Below are positions 45,528 to 57,784 of a stretch of DNA of 64,000 bases, one piece after another (the stretch's first letter is position 1; each line of letters starts with the position of its first letter). Source of the stretch: Siphonodentalium dalli (taxonomy: Eukaryota > Mollusca > Scaphopoda > Gadilida > Siphonodentaliidae); NCBI GenBank assembly GCA_032622095.1, contig CP136066.1, positions 174,837,164 through 174,901,163 on the forward strand, in the 5' to 3' direction. The notes under the pieces were generated by a model, which saw only the letters and a program-made list of their open reading frames with translations, had not been told where the DNA came from and did no database searches. The translations under genes were made by a program, and so were the position numbers.

Positions 45528-45674
45528 CCTGAGAGGTGGCGATCCAAGCTCTCTGGAGGTCCGACTGCTTGATATGTCGTGGGAAATTTTGTGGACCTGC
45601 CATCTCGAGTGTAAATATATTTATATATACATGGCACTCAGGTGGGCTCCTGGAAATTATCATTAACATAAATA

Positions 45675-46300
<626 letters not shown>

Positions 46301-46329
46301 CCGAAATGTCCATACATCACGCATACATC

Positions 46330-47590
46330 GCCATCGTCATAATGTGATATATCCAATTAGCGAACAATCTATGACTGCATGATATCGGAAGAAAATCAAC
46401 TTACTGGTTGTTCCCCATTATAATTACTGGTTGTTCCCCATTATGATTACGAGTCGAAATGTAATGTGACATGCGCATAGCATGGCATATAGTCAGTAAT
46501 CTGCAACTGATGATGGTCTTGTCAAAACATTTTGGCATCTTTTTAACTCATTGGGAGTATTTTTCAAAAATTTATAAATTCTACTTTTGGCATTATATGA
46601 ATCTTGTTTTTGTGGGGTACGTTCTAAAACTATTTTCAAAATTCCAATAAACCGCCCCGGGATCCAGCTTCCACCTCAAAATTCATGTCATCAGAACGAG
46701 GAGCAATTTGTCTGCGAGAAATTGGGACCTTGGTCATCATCACATTTAGCGGGGAAATTATATGACGGATAGGTTGTGAGCCATTGTTTCTTTCACTATA
46801 TTTATTTTGACGGATAGAAAGGCTTTGTGGTCCGTCACGACCGTCAGTCCGTCCTCCGTTCTGACAATTGTCAGAGTGAATAAATTCCCCCTTGCTCAAA
46901 TTGATCACGATTCCATAAACTGAGTATTTCTCGTACGATAATTTCACGCGCCGATAACAATACCACGTACGTCGACTTTGACATAATCAGCGCTAATTAC
47001 AACATATGTCGTAAATGGGTAGCCTTCGGCAAATTTCTGAAACCTGTTAAAACATTATACAATGGAGTCTCGTTGCGTCATAGTTATTATCGCAAAAAGC
47101 CCATTTATGAATAGTCGCTCGAATTAAGAATCTATTGTGTAAAAAGATCCAGATTATCGAAACAAATAATTCATGGGAATATATTGTTAGCGCTCCGCGG
47201 ATTTTCTGCACATATGTGTAATTACGCAATCACCTATGTTGTAACAACGGGGTCGTCCTGTTCACCCGGCGGCTATTGTTTCGGGTAGGTGTTGGGGCAG
47301 GTGTGATAATCCTCAACATCACAGAGCTGCCGACTATAGTTTTTATCATAATTGTTACTGGGAATTGGTGGCGATGGCTAATTTCGACGGCGATGAGCGG
47401 CCGGACGATGATGATAATTGGGGTTTTTGGAAAATTCAAAACTCGAGGAATACAGCGCGTAGAGGGCTCATTTTGGTGTCTAACGAAAGGCCGATATTCG
47501 CCCTATCCACACATTTTAACCCCGCCACTGAACGGACACAGGAAGTTGCATTATGAACGAAGAAATGCACATGTGATATATTTCAACAAA
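46330..47590. other. Intergenic, no confident gene
   Basis: The frame at 47365-47556 (MVAMANFDGDERPDDDDNWG) is acidic and less repetitive, but has no recognised domain and no clear splice borders. The direct repeat TACTGGTTGTTCCCCATTAT occurs twice near 46404-46443. Confidence 0.35.
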
Positions 47591-47596
47591 TTTATT
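47591..47596 (-). terminator. Candidate polyadenylation signal (AATAAA, minus)
   Basis: The plus strand reads TTTATT here, so the minus strand reads AATAAA, about 50 bp after the stop codon of the MULE-like C-terminal frame (stop at about 47647). The spacing suits a terminal exon. Confidence 0.4.
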
Positions 47597-47646
47597 AAAT
47601 ACTCGAGATATATATAACAAATACTATCAATATAACATAACATGAA

Positions 47647-47972
47647 TTATAGCACATTAATGTTTGATACTGAATCCATGTATTCGAGAATATCTATTTC
47701 GCCTGCGCCGAAAACTCTCTTGAAATGTCTGATGGAATTGTCAACTTTGCGATATCGCATCTTGCATGGACCAATCCTTCCACCCGCTCTCAATTGGATG
47801 ACGGTTGCTTCCTGGTAAGCTTGCTCTTTCTTCGGGAAATCTATCAACCTGAAGATGTTCGGGTGTGAGCAAGATAACACCAACTGCAGTTTTCGGTGCC
47901 ATCCTTCCACATGATTTGTCGTTCTTGGACCAATTGTGTCGTGGTGATTCCATAGCTGGCGGCCATGGCTCC
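47647..47972 (-). pseudogene. MULE-type transposase C-terminal region
   Basis: The frame reads GSHGRQLWNHHDTIGPRTTN then HVEGWHRKLQLVLSCSHPNI and FRLIDFPKKEQAYQEA, and ends GEIDILEYMDSVSNINVL. The pattern R-T-T-N-x-x-E-G-W-H, then H-P-N-I-x-x-x-I-x-x-x-x-x-E-Q, is characteristic of the C-terminal part of MULE transposases that accompany FLYWCH domains in invertebrates (established family pattern, recalled by eye). The DDE catalytic core is missing from the window. If the splice proposed at 47973-48185 is used, the phase matches the FLYWCH exon. Alternatively this is just an internally deleted transposon copy. Confidence 0.7.
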
Positions 47973-48185
47973 CTTCCAAAAAATAGCATGGTTAAATTAT
48001 AAACATTAATAGAGTTATTACTTGCTTATTATTCTCTATTCTTTAATAATAATTATAATATATATAATATAACATTACACCAGTTTTACTTTAGTTATTA
48101 CTTGCTTAGTTTTCTTTCTGAATACTAATATAAAGAGCGTTGCCAGATTAATGAGAATGCGAAATTAAATTTACTCAGTACATAC
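47973..48185 (-). other. Proposed 213-bp intron (FLYWCH to MULE C-term)
   Basis: Donor GTATGT at 48185 is good. The acceptor is a T-run followed by GGAAG (about 47973), which is weak because AG is preceded by A. Phases agree: one base left over from the first exon joins GG of the second to give an Arg codon, and the frame continues SHGRQLW. The spliced product would be about 210 residues without a catalytic core. Inference only. Confidence 0.3.
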
Positions 48186-48492
48186 TTCCTATTTCTTCCT
48201 GGTATAGCGTTGTTACTGGCTTGTTACTTGTCTTAACAAGCATTTTGAGGTCTGTAATCCGGGAATCTGCTGCTACTTGGTTGAAATCAGGTTCGTGGTT
48301 ATGGTTGCCGCTGTTGGATATCACCATATCGTTCTCAGTGTTGGTGGTTGCACGACAGTCTTTCTTACAACATCGCCAATGAATTCGATAATTTCTCCTT
48401 GATTTAACGGAGAATTTGTAGTTATCATATACCAGATACTTTCCACCTCTAGTATTTGAAATATAATTTACGTTCACTTGTGTGCTTGCCAT
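48186..48492 (-). CDS. FLYWCH zinc-finger exon, MULE-associated
   Basis: The start MASTQVNVNYISNTRGGKYL (ATG at 48490-48492, context ACACGATGG) leads into a FLYWCH-type zinc finger. GGKYLVYDNYKFSVKSRRNY is followed by IHWRCCKKDCRATTN and GNHNHEPD. The Cys pair in WRCCKKDC and the H-N-H provide the C2H2 ligands, and W-x-C is conserved. FLYWCH domains bind DNA and commonly form the N-terminus of animal MULE transposases. After EEIG the minus strand reads GGAA then GTATGT, a plausible splice donor at 48185. Without splicing the frame stops nine bases later. Confidence 0.75.
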
Positions 48493-49347
48493 CGTGTTTA
48501 TGTCAGACCAGGGAATCTAACAGTATATATATTCAGTAGTGAACTCTACTTAAAACACTGATAATAATTCATAATACATCTTTACAAACAAATAATAAAA
48601 CGTGTAAAATAAATAAACTGAATGTGGCTCACGCTATTAAACGTTATTCACCACCAACAGTTATGGACTGTGACAACACTGGACCGCAGGTGTTTTGATA
48701 TGAACTATAATCTCCGCCGGCCAAGTCGTTAATCTCTGCCTGCCGGGTAGACAGGATATACCCGTAACAACGGGTATGGGCTTGGTAACGAAATCACACC
48801 TGTCAAGTTATAACCAATCGCGAACTGCATCGAATAAAATATAAAAAGCTACGGTAATTTTGGATAAAAAAAACACTAGAGAGGTTCAGAAATTGGAAGT
48901 TGTTGTTGTCGGACACATTTACTCGTCGGGCTGCATGCTATGCGGTCCGGCGGGATCTCCATTTACATTATGCTAGACGGATGTTGTATGTATATATATA
49001 TATTTACATACTAAGTGTTGTCATCACTAAATCCAGCATTCTGATTGGTCGGCGCCCACGTGGCTAGTTGCAGTTATTTCTCGGTGAATGCGCAACGCCT
49101 CATAACACCAAGCTCATAACACCATCGATACGTCATTGGGTTTGGAAAGACGAACGCGTAATGTTTTGGGCGCATTTGGACTCGCGCAGGATTGACTTAA
49201 TACATCATCGGGTTTCAATATGAAGAGAAATTGTTCCTATTAACTTTTGCCAAGGGTGCTATTGTGTATTTTGGGCTGTTTTTGTCACGATACACTTTTC
49301 GATTTAAATACATTTACAAAAGTGGCTTTTTCGCTAAATGTATATAA

Positions 49348-49513
49348 ATATAAGGATTAACTGTCATGTGGACTATTTTTATGGAGATGTAACCGTGAGG
49401 TAAGTGGTCATAACTTGTATGTAAAACCCTTCGGGTTTTACACAAGTTATGTCCACTTACCTCACGGTTACATCTCCATAAAAACAGTCCACATGACAGT
49501 TAATCCTTATATA
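49348..49513. repeat. Near-perfect hairpin with CTTCGG loop
   Basis: Arms of about 80 bp: TATAAGGATTAACTGTCATG, GGAGATGTAACCGTGAGGTA and GTAAAACCC on the left, with complements ending CATGACAGTTAATCCTTATA. The apex is CCCTTCGGG, the extra-stable cUUCGg tetraloop if transcribed. Only a few mismatches occur along the arms. Probably a MITE-like foldback. Target duplication unclear. Confidence 0.85.
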
Positions 49514-49540
49514 TTGTTGCTGCTGTTAAATCTGTGAACC

Positions 49541-49999
49541 ATGTGCAAATTAAAATTGCTAATTCCTCAAGATTTGTACACTTCTTCTAACCCGGAACAT
49601 CTACACGGAAAATCTTCTACTGGACACGGAACACGCTCTACGCAACAGTCTGTGTTTCATTCTTATACATATCCGCAAACCAGAGCTTATTCCCCTTCAA
49701 AAGGGGCTCTACTAAATTTCTACCAGACTCGGAAAACAGGTCTACTAAACAATACTTATGAATTAACTCATGAAATAACACGGGGACGTTTGCGGATTGT
49801 ACAGCGAAAAGTTCCAGGTTCGACACCATATATACATAGGCGGCGACATAACAAACGGCACGACATCGGAAAGATATCGCGGGAATTCGGCCATTTTCGG
49901 ATAAGTTCGTTACTTCCCATTGATGACGGACATGCTATATATATATTTATACAACGGGAACGCGGCCAATTTGAATTTTCGGACACCTCCCAATTTTGA
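49541..49999 (+). CDS. Hypothetical 152-residue frame, doubtful
   Basis: The frame begins MCKLKLLIPQDLYTSSNPEH and is open for 152 codons just downstream of the hairpin. It is basic (HRRRHNKRHDIG, about residues 98-109) and ends GQFEFSDTSQF. I recognise no domain, and the opposite strand is also partly open, so a chance frame is possible. Confidence 0.2.
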   Translation: MCKLKLLIPQDLYTSSNPEHLHGKSSTGHGTRSTQQSVFHSYTYPQTRAYSPSKGALLNFYQTRKTGLLNNTYELTHEITRGRLRIVQRKVPGSTPYIHRRRHNKRHDIGKISREFGHFRISSLLPIDDGHAIYIFIQRERGQFEFSDTSQF

Positions 50000-50349
50000 C
50001 GGGCATACCACAACTATGATTCTTCGGTCCAAGAGATCATTATTGATTGATATAACATAACATAGTCCGGGGAATTTTGTGATATGCATATAATACTAAA
50101 ACATCAGCCACGGAGATATCAACGTAGCTGTTATGATAACGCGGGAATCTGTAAAATATAGTAATTCGCGTGCCAGCTGCGATCTCGGAGGAATCCGATA
50201 CCTCTCGCTGACCACAACGGCACCTCCGATGATTATATAAACAAATTACCTGGCCACTACTGCTTGTGGTATTTAAAGTTGCACATGTTGTGTTTTGTAA
50301 GTGTACACCATGGTGTATGCAATTCATGAGATTCAGGGTTCTCTACAAT

Positions 50350-50370
50350 TTTATTTATACTATTTTTATT
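50350..50370 (-). terminator. Candidate polyadenylation signals (minus)
   Basis: The plus strand reads TTTATT at 50350-50355 and 50365-50370, giving two AATAAA motifs on the minus strand about 105-125 bp beyond the stop codon at 50475. Consistent with the exon at 50475-50796 being terminal. Confidence 0.45.
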
Positions 50371-50474
50371 TTTGACTGGCTAAAACTGCTCTGATGGCAG
50401 ACTGTCTGTTCATCATTAGCAGAATAAAAGCTTCCGGTGAGCAAGGCAGGGTACCACCAGAGGCATATTCGCAG

Positions 50475-50796
50475 CTAGCCAGGGTGTTCACAAATCAAGT
50501 TGTTAATTTGCTCAAGTACGATATCCATCTTAATGAGATTAGCACCAAGACCCCAGTGGACACCATCTACCGAAAATATATTACTGAAGAACGAAGAAAA
50601 ATCCAGCCAAGTCCACGATGTGTGCTGCAAGCGTTCCCTAATAGCGACATTAAAAGCCAACTGGCGCGGGTTTGATTGTCCATGATATAGGTATTTCATC
50701 GGCCTTTCGACTTCTCCCAAGTGATTACTAACGAATATAACTTTAGGCCACATCGCATCCATTTTGTCCATATATTCCAAGACGGGATCGAGAAAT
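50475..50796 (-). CDS. PC-esterase/SGNH-like terminal exon (partial gene)
   Basis: On the minus strand the T-run TTTTTTTTACAG is followed by ATTTCTCGATCC, a canonical acceptor placing the exon start at 50796. The exon encodes FLDPVLEYMDKMDAMWPKVI, a middle part with QLAFNVAIRERLQ, and FFSNIFSVDGVHWGLGANLI, ending CEHPG and a stop. The D-G-V-H-W motif near the C-terminus matches the catalytic Asp-x-x-His box of PC-esterase/SGNH hydrolase domains (family knowledge). The N-terminal part with the GDS-type Ser block is not in view and would lie at higher coordinates, where only a MITE, a hairpin and then the satellite array are seen. So either a long intron crosses them or the gene is truncated. 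Substrate unknown. Confidence 0.6.
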
Positions 50797-50978
50797 CTGT
50801 AAAAAAAAAGCATAATATAATAACGCTATATATACAATATGTTGCACAAGAGAATCACCGGATGCAGATTGTCTGAAATAAGAGTTAACTTTCCATAGTG
50901 CCCTGGTCTTCCTTGCAGTGTTCTTTATCCCTTCAATGATTGGAGTTTACTGAACTTATGAGAGAACCCTGTGTCAAT

Positions 50979-51048
50979 TGCCAATGCATTCTCTTATATA
51001 TGCGACTCTCCCATGGGGAGCCTCGTATATATAAGACAATGCATTGGC
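50979..51048. repeat. Solitary CCAATGCATT hairpin
   Basis: CCAATGCATTCTCTTATATA pairs with TATATAAGACAATGCATTGG around CTCTCCCATGGGGAG. It is the same hairpin as in the family A MITEs, here without TTAACCC ends, so it is a solo remnant. Confidence 0.75.
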
Positions 51049-51111
51049 TGAAAACTGAAATTCCATAAAGGGGACAGGTAATCATTTATGAGACATTTGT
51101 CACATTTCATC

Positions 51112-51626
51112 TTAAAGATACGGGCGGCGTTGGCGGTTGGTATGCTGTTAAAATATTCACCTCCGTCAAAAACCGCCATAGACAGAAAGAATAGTAAAAT
51201 ATAGACATACTTTGTTCTTAAACCAATCAGAAATAACGCATAAACAGTATGTTATTGTCAAATGTTTCCTTTGTTATGTAAACAAACGCCAAAAACGTTA
51301 CGTTACCTGGCTTTTGTTTAGATCCGGATAGGGTAAAAATATAGATCGTTATTTGTTACCGTTTTCCTGATATGGATATACTAAAGAGCGTTTATATCAT
51401 TTGTGTGTGATTAACCAATATAATTGCGCTGTGTTATGTAATCAGAAGCAACACGAGCAGGCTCTTGTTTACGTACACCATCGTACGTCTTGACGACAAT
51501 ATACTGTTTACGCGCTGATTATGTTTGGCATATGAACAAAACTATATATATTTTAATATTCCTTCTGTTGATGGCGATTTGAACAAATATGAATATTTCT
51601 GCAACGAACGCCGCCCATGCATTTAA
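51112..51626 (+). mobile_element. TTAA-flanked MITE family B, copy 1
   Basis: Left TTAAAGATACGGGCGGCGTT, right AACGCCGCCCATGCATTTAA. Best preserved copy (515 bp). Interior: GTTACGTTACCTGGCTTTTG, GGCTCTTGTTTACGTACACC and CGTCTTGACGACAATATACT. The frame reading MAVFDGGEYFNSIP on the minus strand recurs in other copies only because it overlaps the conserved end. Confidence 0.75.
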
Positions 51627-51677
51627 ACCCATTCCTTATTGAATACTCATCGTCGAGTAGAGTTCTCTTAGTACATG

Positions 51678-51724
51678 TTCAGATAATAAGTTCAACAAAC
51701 GGCGTTTGTTGAACTATTATCTGA
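51678..51724. repeat. Short palindrome
   Basis: GTTCAACAAACG faces CGTTTGTTGAAC, with CAGATAATA and TATTATCTG outside. One unpaired base. Lies between the MITE and the start of the satellite. Confidence 0.8.
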
Positions 51725-52204
51725 AAATTTGGAATTATCTTTTAGTTGCTCTGTCGGCGGCTAATTTTTCCTAAACGCCCCTCCAAATGAATAATAGACC
51801 ATTCCAATACATACTTATATAGTTTCAGTATTTTCTTATTTTTTAATAAGTCGTCGTCGCATAGTTATATCGTTATGTCGAAAGATTCAGCATGTGTCTA
51901 TTTCGGAATAAGAGTCGTCGCGCAGTTGTAGTTATGTTGATACTTTTAGTATGTGCCTATTTCTGAATAAGAGTCGTCGCAGAGTTATGTAGTTATGTCG
52001 ATAGTTTCAGTACGTGTTTATTTCTGAATAAGAGTAGCCGCATAGTCATATAGTTATGGCGATAGTTTCATTCAGCATGTGCTTATTTCTGAATAAGAGT
52101 CGTCGCATAGTTATATATTTATGCCCGTAGTTTCAGTTTGTGTTTATTTCTGAATAAGAGTCGCCGTGTAGTAATATAATTATGGCGATAGTTTCAGTTT
52201 GTGT

Positions 52205-54566
52205 TTACTTCTGAATAAGAGTCGTCGCATAGTTATATGGTTATGTCGATAGTTTCAGTATGTGTTTATTTCTGAACAAGAGTCGTCGCATAGTTATATG
52301 GTTATGTCGATAGTTTCAGTATGTGCTTATTTCTGAACAAGAGTCGTCGCATAGTTATATGGTTATGTCGATAGTTTCAGTATGTGCTTATTTCTGAACA
52401 AGAGTCGTCGCATAGTTATATGGTTATGTCGATAGTTTCAGTATGTGCTTATTTCTGAACAAGAGTCGTCGCATAGTTATATGGTTATGTCGACAGTTTC
52501 AGTATGTGCTTATTTCTGAACAAGAGTCGTCGCATAGTTATATCGTTATGTCGACAGTTTCAGTATGTGCTTATTTCTGAACAAGAGTCGTCGCATAGTT
52601 ATATCGTTATGTCGACAGTTTCAGTATGTGCTTATTTCTGAACAAGAGTCGTCGCATTGTTATATAGTTATGTCGATAGTTTCAGTATGTGCTTATTTCT
52701 GAACAAGAGTCGTCGCATAGTTATATGGTTATGTCGATAGTTTCAGTATGTGTTTACTTCTGAATAAGAGTCGTCGCATAGTTATATGGTTATGTCGATA
52801 GTTTCAGTATGTGCTTATTTCTGAACAAGAGTCGTCGCATAGTTATATAGTTATGTCGATAGTTTCAGTATGTGTTTATTTCTGAACAAGAGTCGTCGCA
52901 TAGTTATATGGTTATGTCGATAGTTTCAGTATGTGTTTACTTCTGAATAAGAGTCGTCGCATAGTTATATGGTTATGTCGATAGTTTCAGTATGTGCTTA
53001 TTTCTGAACAAGAGTCGTCGCATAGTTATATAGTTATGTCGATAGTTTCAGTATGTGTTTACTTCTGAACAAGAGTCGTCGCATAGTTATACGATTATGT
53101 CGATTGTATCAGTATGTGCTTATTTCTGAACAAGAGTCGTCGCATAGTTATATGGTTATGTCGATAGTTTCAGTATGTGTTTACTTCTGAACAAGAGTCG
53201 TCGCATAGTTATATAATTATGGCGATAGTTTCAGTATGTGTTTACTTCTGAACAAGAGTCGTCGCATAGTTATATAGTTATGTCGATAGTTTCAGTATGT
53301 GTTTACTTCTGAACAAGAGTCGTCGCATAGTTATATGGTTATGTCGATAGTTTCAGTATGTGTTTACTTCTGAATAAGAGTCGTCGCATAGTTATATGGT
53401 TATGTCTATAGTTTCAGTATGTGCTTATTTCTGAACAAGAGTCGTCGCATAGTTATATAGTTATGTCGATAGTTTCAGTATGTGTTTTACTTCTGAACAA
53501 GAGTCGTCGCATAGTTATATGGTTATGTCGATAGTTTCAGTATGTGTTTACTTCTGAACAAGAGTCGTCGCATAATTATATGGTTATGTCGATAGTTTCA
53601 GTATGTGCTTATTTCTGAACAAGAGTCGTCGCATAGTTATATAGTTATGTCGATAGTTTCAGTATGTGTTTTACTTCTGAACAAGAGTCGTCGCATAGTT
53701 ATATGGTTATGTCGATAGTTTCAGTATGTGTTTACTTCTGAACAAGAGTCGTCGAATAATTATATGGTTATGTCGATAGTTTCAGTATGTGCTTATTTCT
53801 GAACAAGAGTCGTCGCATAGTTATATAGTTATGTCGATAGTTTCAGTATGTGCTTATTTCTGAACAAGAGTCGTCGCATAGGTATATGGTTATGTCGATA
53901 GTTCAGTATGTGCTTATTTCTGAACAAGATTCGTCGCATAGTTATATGGTTATGTCGATAGTTTCAGTATGTGCTTATTTCTGAACAAGAGTCGTCGCAT
54001 AGTTATATGGTTATGTCGATAGTTTCAGTATGTGCTTATTTCTGAACAAGAGTCGTCGCATAGTTATTCGACAGTTTCAGTATGTGCTTATTTCTGAACA
54101 AGAGTCGTCGCATAGTTATATGGTTATGTCGATAGTTTCAGTATGTGCTTATTTCTGAACAAGAGTCGTCGCATAGTTATATGGTTATGTCATAGTTTCA
54201 GTATGTGCTTATTTCTGAACAAGAGTCGTCGCATAGTTATATGGTTATGTCGATAGTTTCAGTATGTGTTTATTTCTGAACAAGAGTCGTCGCATAGTTA
54301 TATGGTTATGTCGATAGTTTCAGTATATGTTTACTTCTGAACAAGAGTCGTCGCATAGTTATATAGTTATGTCGATAGTTTCAGTATGTGTTTACTTCTG
54401 AACAAGAGTCGTCGCATAGTTATATGGTTATGTCGATAGTTTCAGTATGTGTTTACTTCTGAATAAGAGTCGTCGCATAGTTATGTCTATAGTTTCAGTA
54501 TGTGCTTATTTCTGAACAAGAGTCGTCGCATAGTTATATAGTTATGTCGATAGTTTCAGTATGTGT
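52205..54566. repeat. Satellite 2,362-bp duplication, copy 1
   Basis: Private variants in this block recur exactly 2,362 bp later. TATACGATTATGTCGATTGT is at 53089 and 55451, TAGTTATTCGACAGTTTCAG at 54061 and 56423, and GTTATGTCATAGTTTCAG at about 54185 and 56547. A block of roughly 39 monomers was therefore duplicated as a unit. Confidence 0.85.
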
Positions 54567-56930
54567 TTACTTCTGAATAAGAGTCGTCGCATAGTTATAT
54601 GGTTATGTCGATAGTTTCAGTATGTGTTTATTTCTGAACAAGAGTCGTCGCATAGTTATATGGTTATGTCGATAGTTTCAGTATGTGCTTATTTCTGAAC
54701 AAGAGTCGTCGCATAGTTATATGGTTATGTCGATAGTTTCAGTATGTGCTTATTTCTGAACAAGAGTCGTCGCATAGTTATATGGTTATGTCGATAGTTT
54801 CAGTATGTGCTTATTTCTGAACAAGAGTCGTCGCATAGTTATATGGTTATGTCGACAGTTTCAGTATGTGCTTATTTCTGAACAAGAGTCGTCGCATAGT
54901 TATATCGTTATGTCGACAGTTTCAGTATGTGCTTATTTCTGAACAAGAGTCGTCGCATAGTTATATCGTTATGTCGACAGTTTCAGTATGTGCTTATTTC
55001 TGAACAAGAGTCGTCGCATTGTTATATAGTTATGTCGATAGTTTCAGTATGTGCTTATTTCTGAACAAGAGTCGTCGCATAGTTATATGGTTATGTCGAT
55101 AGTTTCAGTATGTGTTTACTTCTGAATAAGAGTCGTCGCATAGTTATATGGTTATGTCGATAGTTTCAGTATGTGCTTATTTCTGAACAAGAGTCGTCGC
55201 ATAGTTATATAGTTATGTCGATAGTTTCAGTATGTGTTTATTTCTGAACAAGAGTCGTCGCATAGTTATATGGTTATGTCGATAGTTTCAGTATGTGTTT
55301 ACTTCTGAATAAGAGTCGTCGCATAGTTATATGGTTATGTCGATAGTTTCAGTATGTGCTTATTTCTGAACAAGAGTCGTCGCATAGTTATATAGTTATG
55401 TCGATAGTTTCAGTATGTGTTTACTTCTGAACAAGAGTCGTCGCATAGTTATACGATTATGTCGATTGTATCAGTATGTGCTTATTTCTGAACAAGAGTC
55501 GTCGCATAGTTATATGGTTATGTCGATAGTTTCAGTATGTGTTTACTTCTGAACAAGAGTCGTCGCATAGTTATATAATTATGGCGATAGTTTCAGTATG
55601 TGTTTACTTCTGAACAAGAGTCGTCGCATAGTTATATAGTTATGTCGATAGTTTCAGTATGTGTTTACTTCTGAACAAGAGTCGTCGCATAGTTATATGG
55701 TTATGTCGATAGTTTCAGTATGTGTTTACTTCTGAATAAGAGTCGTCGCATAGTTATATGGTTATGTCTATAGTTTCAGTATGTGCTTATTTCTGAACAA
55801 GAGTCGTCGCATAGTTATATAGTTATGTCGATAGTTTCAGTATGTGTTTTACTTCTGAACAAGAGTCGTCGCATAGTTATATGGTTATGTCGATAGTTTC
55901 AGTATGTGTTTACTTCTGAACAAGAGTCGTCGCATAATTATATGGTTATGTCGATAGTTTCAGTATGTGCTTATTTCTGAACAAGAGTCGTCGCATAGTT
56001 ATATAGTTATGTCGATAGTTTCAGTATGTGTTTTACTTCTGAACAAGAGTCGTCGCATAGTTATATGGTTATGTCGATAGTTTCAGTATGTGTTTACTTC
56101 TGAACAAGAGTCGTCGAATAATTATATGGTTATGTCGATAGTTTCAGTATGTGCTTATTTCTGAACAAGAGTCGTCGCATAGTTATATAGTTATGTCGAT
56201 AGTTTCAGTATGTGCTTATTTCTGAACAAGAGTCGTCGCATAGGTATATGGTTATGTCGATAGTTCAGTATGTGCTTATTTCTGAACAAGATTCGTCGCA
56301 TAGTTATATGGTTATGTCGATAGTTTCAGTATGTGCTTATTTCTGAACAAGAGTCGTCGCATAGTTATATGGTTATGTCGATAGTTTCAGTATGTGCTTA
56401 TTTCTGAACAAGAGTCGTCGCATAGTTATTCGACAGTTTCAGTATGTGCTTATTTCTGAACAAGAGTCGTCGCATAGTTATATGGTTATGTCGATAGTTT
56501 CAGTATGTGCTTATTTCTGAACAAGAGTCGTCGCATAGTTATATGGTTATGTCATAGTTTCAGTATGTGCTTATTTCTGAACAAGAGTCGTCGCATAGTT
56601 ATATGGTTATGTCGATAGTTTCAGTATGTGTTTATTTCTGAACAAGAGTCGTCGCATAGTTATATGGTTATGTCGATAGTTTCAGTATATGTTTACTTCT
56701 GAACAAGAGTCGTCGCATAGTTATATAGTTATGTCGATAGTTTCAGTATGTGTTTACTTCTGAACAAGAGTCGTCGCATAGTTATATGGTTATGTCGATA
56801 GTTTCAGTATGTGTTTACTTCTGAATAAGAGTCGTCGCATAGTTATGTCTATAGTTTCAGTATGTGCTTATTTCTGAACAAGAGTCGTCGCATAGTTATA
56901 TAGTTATGTCGATAGTTTCAGTATGTGTTT
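54567..56930. repeat. Satellite 2,362-bp duplication, copy 2
   Basis: Second copy of 52205-54566, carrying the same indels and rare substitutions, so the duplication is very recent or an assembly artefact. Similarity to the first copy in the same phase ends near 56930. Confidence 0.85.
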
Positions 56931-57784
56931 ACTTCTGAATAAGAGTCGTCGCATAGTTATATGGTTATGTCGATAGTTTCAGTATGTGCTTATTTCTGAA
57001 CAAGAGTCGTCGCATAGTTATATGGTTATGTCAATAGTTTCAGTATGTGCTTATTTCTGAACAAGAGTCGTCGCATAGGTATATGGTTATGTCGATAGTT
57101 TCAGTATGTGCTTATTTCTGAACAAGAGTCGTCGCATAGTTATATGGTTATGTCGATAGTTTCAGTATGTGTTTATTTCTGAACAAGAGTCGTCGCATAG
57201 TTATATGGTTATGTCGATAGTTTCAGTATGTGCTTATTTCTGAACAAGAGTCGTCGCATAGTTATATCGTTATGTCGACAGTTTCAGTATGTGCTTATTT
57301 GTGAACAAGAGTCGTCGCATAGTTATATCGTTATGTCGACAGTTTCAGTATGTGCTTATTTCTGAACAAGAGCCGTCGCATTGTTATATAGTTATGTCGA
57401 TAGTTTCAGTATGTGCTTATTTCTGAACAAGAGCCGTCGCATTGTTATATAGTTATGTCGATAGTTTCAGTATGTGCTTATTTCTGAACAAGAGTCGTCG
57501 CATTGTTATATAGTTATGTCGATAGTTTCAGTATGTGCTTATTTCTGAACAAGAGTCGTCGCATAGTTATATGGTTATGTCGATAGTTTCAGTATGTGCT
57601 TATTTCTGAACAAGAGTCGTCGCATAGTTATATGGTTATGTCGATAGTTTCAGTATGTGCTTATTTCTGAACAAGAGTCGTCGCATTGTTATATAGTTAT
57701 GTCGATAGTTTCAGTATGTGCTTATTTCTGAACAAGAGACGTCGCATAGTTATATGGTTATGTCGATAGTTTCAGTATGTGCTT

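Noticed and set aside
50394-50675. 93-codon plus-strand frame
   Set aside because: Antisense to the PC-esterase-like exon, whose splice acceptor and catalytic motif favour the minus strand.
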